From the NCBI RefSeq assembly GCF_018882465.1, contig NZ_JACVOK010000001.1, positions 558,001-622,000 on the forward strand: a stretch of 64,000 nucleotides of DNA. Reading direction: 5' to 3'. The first letter of the stretch is position 1, and the number at the start of each line of letters is the position of its first letter. Source of the DNA: Polynucleobacter sp. 73C-SIWE (GTDB lineage: Bacteria > Pseudomonadota > Gammaproteobacteria > Burkholderiales > Burkholderiaceae). This document shows positions 52,181-59,306 of the stretch, in pieces. The position numbers and the translations under genes are program-made. The notes beneath the pieces are model-generated. The model worked only from the letters and a program-made list of their open reading frames with translations, was not told where the DNA came from and made no database searches.

Positions 52181-52591
52181 TTGGAACTTCAAATGCTAAT
52201 AGTGACCGCAATTATTGCCTCTCTGCTGACCATGATCTTCATCAAGCTCTCTTTTGCCGTCATAGGTCTGAGAAGAAAGAATCAAGTTGGGCTGGGAAGC
52301 GGTGGTCATGATGATCTTGAGAGGGCAATTCGTGCCCAAGGAAACTTTGTCGAGTATGTTCCTTTAGGAATGATTTTGATTGCTTGCTTGGAATTAAACG
52401 GCACCCCTTGGTGGTTGGTCCTCATTCCTGGCATCACGCTTATTATTGGACGCTTGATTCATGCTGTCGGTATCAATGAGCCTCCTCCACATTTCAGCAA
52501 GCGCGTAATAGGAATGAAGTTCACCTTCTACACACTGATCGCCTTGGTTGTGCTGAATTTAGGTTGGTCGCTATATCAATTAATGAGCTAG
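52181..52591 (+). CDS. MAPEG family membrane protein
   Basis: The 136-residue protein has four hydrophobic segments and the MAPEG signature region RAIRAQGNFVEYVPLGMILIACLE (about residues 47-70), with a conserved Asn-Phe. MAPEG proteins conjugate glutathione to, or isomerise, lipid-like substrates. The likely start is TTG at 52181; an ATG at 52193 is an alternative. It is followed 18 bases later by a tautomerase gene in the same unit. Confidence 0.85.
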   Translation: MELQMLIVTAIIASLLTMIFIKLSFAVIGLRRKNQVGLGSGGHDDLERAIRAQGNFVEYVPLGMILIACLELNGTPWWLVLIPGITLIIGRLIHAVGINEPPPHFSKRVIGMKFTFYTLIALVVLNLGWSLYQLMS

Positions 52592-52609
52592 AAAAATAAA
52601 GGGAGTCTT

Positions 52610-52999
52610 ATGCCGTTCGTACGAATTGATTTAAGTAAAAAACATCCAGAGGGTTTTGCCCAGCAAGTGGGTGAGATTGTTTATGAGGTGATGACGGGGC
52701 ACATTAATGTACCTATAGATGATAAGTTTCAAGTTATTACTAAGCACGAAAGCCAGGAGCTGGTTATGCCTAAGAGTTATCTAGGTATTGAGTATTCTGA
52801 AGACATCATTTTTATCCAGGTGACTTTAAATGAAGGTAGGACCACAGAGATGAAAAAAAAGTTCTACAAAGCCATATGTGAAGGTATGGTTGAAAAGCTC
52901 AAAGTTAGACCTCAGGACATTGTGATCAATTTAGTTGAGGTGAATAAAGAAAACTGGTCCTTTGGCAATGGTGAGATGCAATACGCGCCAAAGGACTAG
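52610..52999 (+). CDS. Tautomerase family protein
   Basis: The 129-residue protein begins MPFVRIDL, leaving the catalytic Pro2 exposed after Met removal, as in the tautomerase/MIF superfamily. Two beta-alpha-beta units can be seen (residues 1-60 and about 65-125, IFIQVTLNEGRTTEMKKKFYKAI). A good ribosome-binding site (AAAGGGAG) precedes the ATG. The substrate is unknown. Remnant 6 follows 17 bases after the stop. Confidence 0.85.
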   Translation: MPFVRIDLSKKHPEGFAQQVGEIVYEVMTGHINVPIDDKFQVITKHESQELVMPKSYLGIEYSEDIIFIQVTLNEGRTTEMKKKFYKAICEGMVEKLKVRPQDIVINLVEVNKENWSFGNGEMQYAPKD

Positions 53000-53016
53000 A
53001 AATCTTAGAATCCAGC

Positions 53017-53070
53017 CTATTACGCCCTGGGCAGCAATAGGCGAAATAATCCACTTATTGGGCCAATTTC
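53017..53070 (+). repeat. tRNA-Phe tail remnant 6 with type I terminator remnant
   Basis: The first 21 bases align with the tRNA-Phe tail (CTATTACGCCCTGGGC against CGATTCCGCCCCGGGC). The next block AATAATCCACTTATTGGGCC aligns with the terminator that follows the intact tRNA-Phe (AATAGCCCACTTGTTGGGCT). About 20 of 26 terminator bases agree. It is the only remnant with this terminator type. Confidence 0.75.
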
Positions 53071-53157
53071 AGGAGGACTATTGACCGTTTTTAGGCTCAG
53101 ATGTAATGTCTAGTCTGTTGTGATCTCTCAAGCCTTATTACTGAAAGGATGGACGAC

Positions 53158-53361
53158 ATGTTTTTACCTACAACTCACGATATAAAAGATGCAGTCTCAA
53201 AATATGCCGGTTTTTTTGGGATGGTCATCAGCATTACGATTGTGCTTAACTTAATCTTGCCAACAGGCGAGACGCTTTCAAATACTCCAAAGTTAATAGT
53301 ATCGCTGTTAATCAGCATTTTTCTTGGTTGGTTATCTTTTGCCATTAAGTCCAATAAATAA
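53158..53361 (+). CDS. Small membrane protein of unknown function
   Basis: From the ATG at 53158 (AAAGGA is well spaced for it, and too close for the ATG at 53149) the protein has 67 residues. Two hydrophobic helices are clear: YAGFFGMVISITIVLNLIL and KLIVSLLISIFLGWLSFAI. It is the only gene in a unit of about 370 bases between remnants 6 and 7. A promoter-like pair (TTGACC at 53081, TAATGT at 53104) lies upstream. No family recognised. Confidence 0.6.
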   Translation: MFLPTTHDIKDAVSKYAGFFGMVISITIVLNLILPTGETLSNTPKLIVSLLISIFLGWLSFAIKSNK

Positions 53362-53380
53362 AAAAGAGTTTTTTGGACTC

Positions 53381-53436
53381 TGGTTGAGTCTGCCCAGCCA
53401 ACAAGAATGATTCAAACCACCTTCGGGTGGTTTTTT
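53381..53436 (+). repeat. tRNA-Phe tail remnant 7 (decayed) with type II terminator
   Basis: TGGTTGAGTCTGCCCAGCCA then ACAAGAA aligns with the tail of remnant 1 (including its CTGCC) after a short deletion. The hairpin AAACCACC-TTCG-GGTGGTTT with a T run (53415-53436) is perfect. Confidence 0.75.
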
Positions 53437-53505
53437 CCTTTTGGTTCAGCAGGAATATGGATTGTCGATTAGGATGATCTTTATGGCCTGCAATATCTTC
53501 AAATT

Positions 53506-54090
53506 ATGAAACTCATTCAGCGAATAATCGCCCCCCTTATTTTTCTGCTCAGTTGTGTTTGTGTTGTTGAGCAAGCAGCAGCTTCTTTGGCAAATGATTT
53601 ACAGGATGGTCAGCATGTCTTGCTGATGAGGCACGCAGACGCCCCTGGTTTTGGAGACCCAGCAGGTTATGTCATTAATCAGTGCTCGACTCAGCGTAAT
53701 TTAGGCGACTATGGAAGAAAGCAAGCCAGAGCAATTGGAGTGTGGCTAAGCAACCAGGGCATTGTGAGGGCAGAAGTATTTAGTAGTCCTTGGTGCAGAT
53801 GTTTAGATACGGCGAGTCTTCTTAATAAAGGCCCAGTCAAAATTGCACCATCACTCGGATCATTTTTTGATGATATGAGTTTGGAAAAGAGTCAAACCAA
53901 GGCATTGGAAGTGTTTATTAAAAATGAATTGGCTAAGCAATCGAAGGTGCCGCTCATTTTAGTAACGCATCATGTCAATATTCAGGCCTACACTGGTAAA
54001 GTGGTTGGAGTGGGCGACATGGTATTGGTGAAGGTGAATAAAAACGGAGAATATATTTCTCATACACTTTATCCAAGCCCTAGGGTCTAG
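53506..54090 (+). CDS. Exported histidine phosphatase family protein
   Basis: The 194-residue protein has a signal peptide (cleavage near AAAS, residue 27) and the phosphatase fold. The catalytic LLMRHADAPG lies near residue 41 and the second histidine in LVTHHVNIQAYTG. Between them are FSSPWCRCLDTA and two cysteine-rich spots (NQCST, WCRC). It probably hydrolyses a phosphate ester in the periplasm. Family members of this type are often annotated SixA-like. It follows remnant 7. Confidence 0.8.
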   Translation: MKLIQRIIAPLIFLLSCVCVVEQAAASLANDLQDGQHVLLMRHADAPGFGDPAGYVINQCSTQRNLGDYGRKQARAIGVWLSNQGIVRAEVFSSPWCRCLDTASLLNKGPVKIAPSLGSFFDDMSLEKSQTKALEVFIKNELAKQSKVPLILVTHHVNIQAYTGKVVGVGDMVLVKVNKNGEYISHTLYPSPRV

Positions 54091-54176
54091 TGGCGGAGCT
54101 TGAATCCCTGCCCCATGTGGTTGGGGTGATTCATCTGAAACGACAATAGAAATTTAAATTACACAGCGAAAACGGT

Positions 54177-54866
54177 ATGTATAAGCTTATTGCCTTTGAT
54201 GCCTACGGCACATTGTTTGATGTCTACTCTATGGGGCTGTTGGCAGAAGAGCTTTTTCCAGGGCGTGGTCAAGAGTTCTCTGTGATGTGGCGCGATCGAC
54301 AAATCGACTATGCCCGCCTAGTTACTTTGAGCGATCCCAACCCCAATGGCAGTAAATATTACCTGCCATTTTGGGAGTTAACTATTCGCTCATTGCGCTA
54401 TGTTGGTAAGCGGATGAACCTCAGCCTCACCCCGGAAAACGAACAGAGATTGATGGATCAATATGCCAAGCTCACTAGTTTTGAAGATAGCCTAAGGGTT
54501 GTCAAAACAATTCAAGAAAAAGGTATTTCGACAGCGATTTTGTCCAATGGAAGTAGAGAAATGCTGACTATCGTAGTGGAGAGCAATGGCTTAAAGCCTT
54601 ACCTAGATAAAGTCGTCACAGTTGAAGATGTGCGTTTATTTAAAACCGCCCCCCAGGCCTACGAGCTTTTGTTAAAAGTATTCCCCGTTCAGAAAGCTGA
54701 AGTTTTGTTTGTATCTAGTAACGCATGGGATGCTCTGGCAGCCAAGTGGTATGGTTTTGATGTATTTTGGGTGAATCGTCTTGGCCATCCTTTCGAGGAG
54801 ATTGGTGAAAAACCAAACTACGAAGGCAGTTCTTTGACTAAGGTTTTAGAAGTAGTAATTCAATAA
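54177..54866 (+). CDS. Haloacid dehalogenase type II
   Basis: HAD-superfamily hydrolase of 229 residues. The nucleophile Asp8 lies in IAFDAYGTLFDV. The type II L-2-haloacid dehalogenase features are DRQIDYARLVTLS, ILSNGSREML, FKTAPQAYEL (motif III Lys) and FVSSNAWDALAAKWYGF. It would convert 2-haloalkanoic acids to 2-hydroxy acids, though close relatives act on other compounds. It starts a run of plus-strand metabolic genes to 57.9 kb. Confidence 0.85.
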   Translation: MYKLIAFDAYGTLFDVYSMGLLAEELFPGRGQEFSVMWRDRQIDYARLVTLSDPNPNGSKYYLPFWELTIRSLRYVGKRMNLSLTPENEQRLMDQYAKLTSFEDSLRVVKTIQEKGISTAILSNGSREMLTIVVESNGLKPYLDKVVTVEDVRLFKTAPQAYELLLKVFPVQKAEVLFVSSNAWDALAAKWYGFDVFWVNRLGHPFEEIGEKPNYEGSSLTKVLEVVIQ

Positions 54867-54874
54867 AATGAGTT

Positions 54875-55429
54875 ATGACAAATATTAATGAGCTCCCCGC
54901 TGACCTTCCCATTCCCCAAGATGATGGAGCAGCTGATCATCTTAGGGGCATGAAGCTTCCCAATGTCACATTGCAGGCCACCAATGGTCAGATGATTGAT
55001 CTTGGTAGTATTAAGCAAAAGCTCATCATTTATTGCTATCCAATGACGGGGCAGCCTAATGTAGCTTTGCCTGAGGGCTGGGACCAGATTCCTGGTGCTC
55101 GGGGCTGTACACCCCAAAGCTGTGCATACCGGGACCACTATCAAGAACTTCAATCACTTGGTGCGCGGGTGATAGGTTTAAGTGTTCAAACTACTGAGTA
55201 TCAAAAAGAGATGGCCGATAGACTACATTTGCCGTTTCCAGTTGTCAGTGATGTTCACTATCAGTTTCAGAAGGCGCTCAAGATGCCAACTTTTATGAGC
55301 GCTGGCATGACTTTGTTAAAACGCGTTACTTTGATCGCCAATAACGGCGCAATTGAGGCTGTGCACTATCCCATTTTTCCGAGCGATAGCGATGCAGCTT
55401 GGGTGTTGGAGTATTTAAAGACCCACTAG
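54875..55429 (+). CDS. Peroxiredoxin (AhpC/TSA or PrxQ type)
   Basis: Thiol peroxidase of 184 residues. The active region GARGCTPQSCAYRDHYQEL holds Cys78 and Cys83, spaced as in PrxQ/BCP proteins. ALPEGWDQIPGA and VISDVHYQFQKAL-type segments (here FPVVSDVHYQFQKAL) are typical. It starts 8 bases after the dehalogenase stop, so the two are probably one transcript. It would reduce peroxides with an external thiol donor. Confidence 0.85.
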   Translation: MTNINELPADLPIPQDDGAADHLRGMKLPNVTLQATNGQMIDLGSIKQKLIIYCYPMTGQPNVALPEGWDQIPGARGCTPQSCAYRDHYQELQSLGARVIGLSVQTTEYQKEMADRLHLPFPVVSDVHYQFQKALKMPTFMSAGMTLLKRVTLIANNGAIEAVHYPIFPSDSDAAWVLEYLKTH

Positions 55430-55461
55430 AATAGCTTTATCTACAAATGGGGGAGCCTGAA

Positions 55462-56763
55462 ATGAAACAAGTTTTATGCAAAGCTGCTGTTCTGTCTATT
55501 TTTCTTGGCTCAAGCTTTGGTATTGTCTACGCTGAACCATCAATCCCTCCCTTCTATCAAGCTGTGAGCAAAATGAGCCCAGATGGTAAGTTAGGGCAGG
55601 TAATTCAAAAAGAACAAATATCAACCGCAGTGCCTGGTGCACAGGCATGGCGTATTGCTTATATTTCATCAGACGTCGGTGATAGAAAAACTATTTCTAC
55701 TGCCTTAGTAGTGGCTCCAGTAGGTAAGGCTCCTGCTGAAGGTAGGCCCGTGATGGCGTGGGCACATGGAACCACAGGAACTGCGCAAAGCTGTGGCCCA
55801 TCTCAGCTGACCAATCCCGCAGTTTCTTTAAATCAATACTTTTTATTAGATGGAAACTCGTGGTCAGACTACGGACTTCCAAACCTAGAGGCTTTTATTA
55901 AAGAGGGCTATGTAGTGGTTGGCACTGACTATCAGGGTCTGGGCGGTGGCGGCAAGCATCAGTACGCAGTAGCCATTACGCAAGCCAAGGATACGATTGA
56001 CTCCATTAGAGCAGTTGGTTCAATGCAAGAAACTGGCGCTGGCAAAAAGGCAATCATTTATGGTTGGTCACAAGGTGGCGGCACTACGATTGCTGCTGCT
56101 AGCATGCCAGATTACATTTCTAAAAAAGGCACTGCGTTTGATGATATTCAGCCAGTAGGTTTTGTAGCCCTTGCTCCCTATGATGTTGCAGTAACAATGC
56201 CTGGAGCCAAGCTGGATCAAGCAATATCAGAAAAAATGATCAGCGAGTTAAGCGCTAGTTTTTCTGACAATGTATTTAACTTTGCGCATTTTTCAATGAC
56301 CCTATGGGGTACTCAGGCCGCGTTCCCCAATCTCAAGTTAACCGATTTGTTAACAGACGACGGCGCAAAAGTAATCGATAAAATTTACTCTAATAAATGC
56401 CTGCATGCATCGGCCGATACTTTGAACTATGCCTATGGGACTGGATACAAAAACCTTTTAAAACCAAAGGCACAAAATACTTTGGCATGGGCGCAAGCAT
56501 TTTTAAAGGGAAGCGTTAACCCAGTCAAACCTGTGGCCCCCGTGATCATTTATTGGGGCACGAAAGATACGGTTGTGCCTCCCGTGATGGGCGAGCTATA
56601 TCAAAAACAAATGTGTAAGTTGGGCGGCAACATTGGCAGAGTTCAATTACCAGGAGAGCAAACCCACTTTTCTACACCTGGAACCGCTGGACCTTTATAT
56701 CTACCCTGGGTAAAAGATCGTATTGCCGGTAAAACTATGGCAAATGCCTGCCCACAAAATTAA
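55462..56763 (+). CDS. Secreted lipase-like alpha/beta hydrolase
   Basis: From the ATG at 55462 (GGGGGAG at ideal spacing) the protein has 433 residues, with a signal peptide ending near VYAEP. The alpha/beta-hydrolase core has the nucleophile motif GWSQGGG, an oxyanion region AWAHGTTG and the likely acid and histidine in GTKDTVVPP and GEQTHFSTPG. This resembles the secretory-lipase family (PF03583). It probably cleaves esters outside the inner membrane; the substrate is unknown. Confidence 0.82.
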   Translation: MKQVLCKAAVLSIFLGSSFGIVYAEPSIPPFYQAVSKMSPDGKLGQVIQKEQISTAVPGAQAWRIAYISSDVGDRKTISTALVVAPVGKAPAEGRPVMAWAHGTTGTAQSCGPSQLTNPAVSLNQYFLLDGNSWSDYGLPNLEAFIKEGYVVVGTDYQGLGGGGKHQYAVAITQAKDTIDSIRAVGSMQETGAGKKAIIYGWSQGGGTTIAAASMPDYISKKGTAFDDIQPVGFVALAPYDVAVTMPGAKLDQAISEKMISELSASFSDNVFNFAHFSMTLWGTQAAFPNLKLTDLLTDDGAKVIDKIYSNKCLHASADTLNYAYGTGYKNLLKPKAQNTLAWAQAFLKGSVNPVKPVAPVIIYWGTKDTVVPPVMGELYQKQMCKLGGNIGRVQLPGEQTHFSTPGTAGPLYLPWVKDRIAGKTMANACPQN

Positions 56764-56773
56764 AGGCAATACG

Positions 56774-57169
56774 ATGATTGATCATTTAGACCATCTTGTA
56801 TTGACTACGGCAAAAGAGATTGAGTGTATTGATTTTTATACGCGCGTATTGGGTATGCAGTTAGAGTCATTCATTGGCGGATCTCCGCCAGTAGAGCGCA
56901 AAGCTTTTAAGTTTGGAAATCAAAAGATTAATTTGCACATCAAGGGGAGAGAGTTTGAGCCCAAGGCCAATATTCCAACTCCAGGAGCTCTAGATCTTTG
57001 CTTTATTGCCGATAGGCCTCTTGCAGAAGTCATTGCGCACTTAGAAAAAGAAGCTTGGCCGATTATCGAGGGACCTATCGTTCGCACTGGAGCAACTGCA
57101 AAAATAAACTCTGTGTATGTTCGTGACCCTGATCAAAATTTGATTGAGATTAGCGAGCTAATTTCTTGA
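56774..57169 (+). CDS. VOC (glyoxalase/dioxygenase) family protein
   Basis: From the ATG at 56774 the protein has 131 residues and a two-module VOC fold: IDHLDHLVLTTAKEIECIDFYTRVLGM at the start and VYVRDPDQNLIEISEL at the end. Metal ligands are plausibly His5 or His8, a His in INLHIKG and the Glu in LIEIS. The open frame extends upstream into the hydrolase gene, but that part is not family-like. The stop overlaps the next start (TGATG). Confidence 0.85.
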   Translation: MIDHLDHLVLTTAKEIECIDFYTRVLGMQLESFIGGSPPVERKAFKFGNQKINLHIKGREFEPKANIPTPGALDLCFIADRPLAEVIAHLEKEAWPIIEGPIVRTGATAKINSVYVRDPDQNLIEISELIS

Positions 57170-57906
57170 TGTTTCAAGACCCACTCCTTCAGGCCCTTGT
57201 CCTAGGGACTTTAGGTTTGGGTGCCGGAGTTTTGGGTGGGGTAATTGGGTTTGGCACCACGATCATCTTAATGCCTGCTCTGGTGTATTTTTATGGGCCG
57301 ATTCAAGCAATTCCAGTCATTGCACTCGTTGCTACGCTCGCAAACCTCTCCCGCATTTTTCTTTGGTGGAGCGTTATTAATTGGAAAGTGTGTTTTGTCT
57401 ATAGCGTTACTGCAATACCTGCGGTGATATTAGGCGTCAATACCTTAGTGACGCTAAATGATCGACTTGTTGAGATTACTCTTGGCCTTTTCCTCATTTT
57501 GCTCATCCCAATTCGTAGGTGGATGCGCAAGCAGAATTTTTATCTCAAGCTGTGGCAAATGAGTTTGGTAGGCGCTGTCATTGGTTACCTCACTGGCATA
57601 GTGGCAACAACTGGTGCGATTAATACGCCGTTCTTCTTGGCGTTTGGCTTAAGCAAAGGGGCCTATTTAGGCACCGAGGCCGCGAGTACTCTATCCATTC
57701 TATTTACCAAGGGTATTACTTTTCACCAGCTTGGGTTCTTAAATACGACAGCCATTATTCAGGGCCTCTTGATTGGTAGTTGCGTATTGGTCGGCTCAAT
57801 TTTTTCTAAAAGAATTGTTTTGGCCTTGCCTGAAAAGAAGTTTTTATTGCTGATGGAGCTCGTGATGCTTATTTCAGGGCTCTCTATTCTAGCCATGTCT
57901 TTGTAG
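57169..57906 (+). CDS. TSUP family permease
   Basis: Second TauE/SafE-type transporter in the window. It has 245 residues with about seven or eight membrane helices, the N-terminal GAGVLGGVIGFGTTIILMPAL (about residues 18-38) and a repeated motif YLTGIVATTGAINTPFF in the second half. It overlaps the VOC gene start to stop (TGATG), so translation is probably coupled. Substrate unknown; sulfite, sulfonates and small organic anions are common in the family. Confidence 0.87.
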   Translation: MFQDPLLQALVLGTLGLGAGVLGGVIGFGTTIILMPALVYFYGPIQAIPVIALVATLANLSRIFLWWSVINWKVCFVYSVTAIPAVILGVNTLVTLNDRLVEITLGLFLILLIPIRRWMRKQNFYLKLWQMSLVGAVIGYLTGIVATTGAINTPFFLAFGLSKGAYLGTEAASTLSILFTKGITFHQLGFLNTTAIIQGLLIGSCVLVGSIFSKRIVLALPEKKFLLLMELVMLISGLSILAMSL

Positions 57907-57928
57907 AGACATTGGTATAAATCACTAG

Positions 57929-57956
57929 TTCTGAATTCAGGGCATCAGGATATAAT
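57929..57956 (+). promoter_or_regulatory. Promoter of the glycine riboswitch transcript
   Basis: A perfect TATAAT at 57951-57956 lies just before the first riboswitch helix. A weak -35 (TTCTGA, 57929-57934) sits 16 bases upstream. The transcript would begin at about 57962. Confidence 0.6.
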
Positions 57957-57960
57957 TTCT

Positions 57961-58146
57961 ATAAGCAGGAGAGTGAGGGGCAACCCTCCACCGAAGGCGC
58001 AAACTCCCATGAACGCTCAGGTATCCCACAGGAAGGTACTGCTTATCCTAAATAGCCGTCTGGAGAGCCACCATTTATGGTGCACCGAAGGAGCAAGCAC
58101 TAAGCTAGGCTTAGTGTGAATCTCTCAGGTATCAGGGACAGGGGGA
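57961..58146 (+). promoter_or_regulatory. Tandem glycine riboswitch
   Basis: Two adjacent glycine aptamers. The first (57961-58046) is closed by ATAAGCAG pairing with CTGCTTAT and holds GGAGAG, CCGAAGGCGCAA and CTCAGGTA. The second (about 58055-58146) holds GGAGAG, CACCGAAGGAGCAA, CTCTCAGGTATCAGGGACAG. These are the conserved cores of the gcvT-type motif. No glycine cleavage gene follows; the next frame is a 63-codon gene 180 bases on. The remaining non-coding bases (58147-58324) contain a six-codon frame (ATG at 58206) and no clear terminator. Confidence 0.92.
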
Positions 58147-58324
58147 GCGGCATCCATCTGCATGGCATCGCTATGTTGCTGGGGGACCGTTTTGGGAGAG
58201 ACTTTATGCAAAACCTTTGCAAATAATTCAGTAGCAAATTTACTCATGGTCTGCAGATGCAGATCTATTTCTATATTGCTTAATGGCGTTATTGCCTTGA
58301 GCGCTTACTGAATAAGGTTAATGT

Positions 58325-58516
58325 ATGACAAACAAATTTGTTGAAGAGGCACCGTATCACCCTGGGTATGAAGATGCTGGTTTTAAAAGCGTAGCTTCAC
58401 CACTTGCTGCAGAAATTGATCAATTTAGAAAGAGCAATTCTCGTTATTTAAATTTTGCAGATGTGATTGTTGACTTTTGCGCATCAGATCAAAATAAATT
58501 ACAAGCAGCGAAGTGA
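58325..58516 (+). CDS. Small protein of unknown function downstream of the glycine riboswitch
   Basis: The 63-residue protein is soluble-looking, with no signal or membrane segment, and starts MTNKFVEEAPYHPGYEDAG. AAGG lies about 9 bases before the ATG. It ends 7 bases before a strong terminator, which supports a real gene. I do not recognise it. It is the only frame of useful length that the riboswitch transcript could express. Confidence 0.5.
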   Translation: MTNKFVEEAPYHPGYEDAGFKSVASPLAAEIDQFRKSNSRYLNFADVIVDFCASDQNKLQAAK

Positions 58517-58522
58517 TCTATT

Positions 58523-58554
58523 GTAAATAAGCTACCTTTTGGTGGCTTATTTAC
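58523..58554. terminator. Bidirectional terminator between convergent genes
   Basis: A 14-base stem (GTAAATAAGCTACC / GGTGGCTTATTTAC, one wobble pair) closes on a TTTT loop. It lies between the small gene on the plus strand and the phosphatase gene on the minus strand and can serve both. Confidence 0.8.
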
Positions 58555-58577
58555 TAACTGCCTTGGTATGGATGTGG

Positions 58578-59222
58578 CTATAGATCTAAGTTGTCTAATG
58601 CCAAACCATCAAGATGGCTGGTGTCTGCCCAGCTCTCCACTTTCCAGTTAGATCCATTCCAGCGAATCCAATTGAGTGATGCATTTGGAACGGTGACCGC
58701 TTTCTCGGCATCTAATGCTTGATTGCTCGCCATTCGATACATCATATCCAGAGCTCCGCCATGGCTGACCAATAAGATTGTTTTGCCAGTATGCTTTTCT
58801 TGGATTTCTTCAAGTGCAGCTTTAATACGGTTTGCAAATTGCAGGATGCTTTCGCCACCACGCAACTCTTCGTGAATATCTCTGTTGATATGCGCTTGCC
58901 AGAGCTCTGGCTCTGAATCCGGCGCTTCGCTAATAGTGAGCCCCTGGAGGGTGCCAAGATGACGCTCTCGCAGTGCGCTGTGGGTAATGGCAGAAACTGT
59001 ATAGAGGCTCTCAATCGCTTTTGCAGTTTGTTTCGCTCTTTGTAAGTCGCTGGTGTAGAGAACATCAAACTCAAAATGACTAGCTTTAAGCGCCCTGGCC
59101 ATCTGGGCTGCTTGAGCTAAGCCACAGGCATTTAAAGGAATATCAGTATGGCCCTGTAGGCGGCGCTCGGCATTCCAATCAGTTTCTCCGTGGCGCACTA
59201 AGCAAAATCGAGTCGTAGTCAT
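58578..59222 (-). CDS. Histidine phosphatase family protein (GpmB/CobC-like)
   Basis: Cytosolic phosphatase of 214 residues. The catalytic motif LVRHGETDWNAERRLQGH lies at residues 8-25. Also visible are YTSDLQRAKQTA, the acid in LRERHLGTLQG and the second catalytic histidine in LLVSHGGALDMMY. Proteins with this pattern are annotated as phosphoglycerate mutase-like, alpha-ribazole phosphatase or broad phosphatases; the precise substrate cannot be told. Confidence 0.87.
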   Translation of the reverse strand: MTTTRFCLVRHGETDWNAERRLQGHTDIPLNACGLAQAAQMARALKASHFEFDVLYTSDLQRAKQTAKAIESLYTVSAITHSALRERHLGTLQGLTISEAPDSEPELWQAHINRDIHEELRGGESILQFANRIKAALEEIQEKHTGKTILLVSHGGALDMMYRMASNQALDAEKAVTVPNASLNWIRWNGSNWKVESWADTSHLDGLALDNLDL

Positions 59223-59306
59223 TTAGCAATCATAAGGGCTAATGATTTCATAGGCTTTAAGTCAGCCTACAGATTCCTCAATACAATGGACTGATACACG
59301 CAAAGG

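Noticed and set aside
46234-53436. CRISPR array or classical integron as explanation for the regular repeats
   Set aside because: The spacing is gene-sized and uneven, the repeats are tRNA tails with terminators, and there is no cas gene, intI or attC-like pairing.
54088-54135. Possible eighth tRNA-Phe tail (GAGCTTGAATCCCTGCCCC then ATGTGG, with a CCCC/GGGG hairpin)
   Set aside because: The match is too weak and neither terminator type follows, so I could not separate it from chance.
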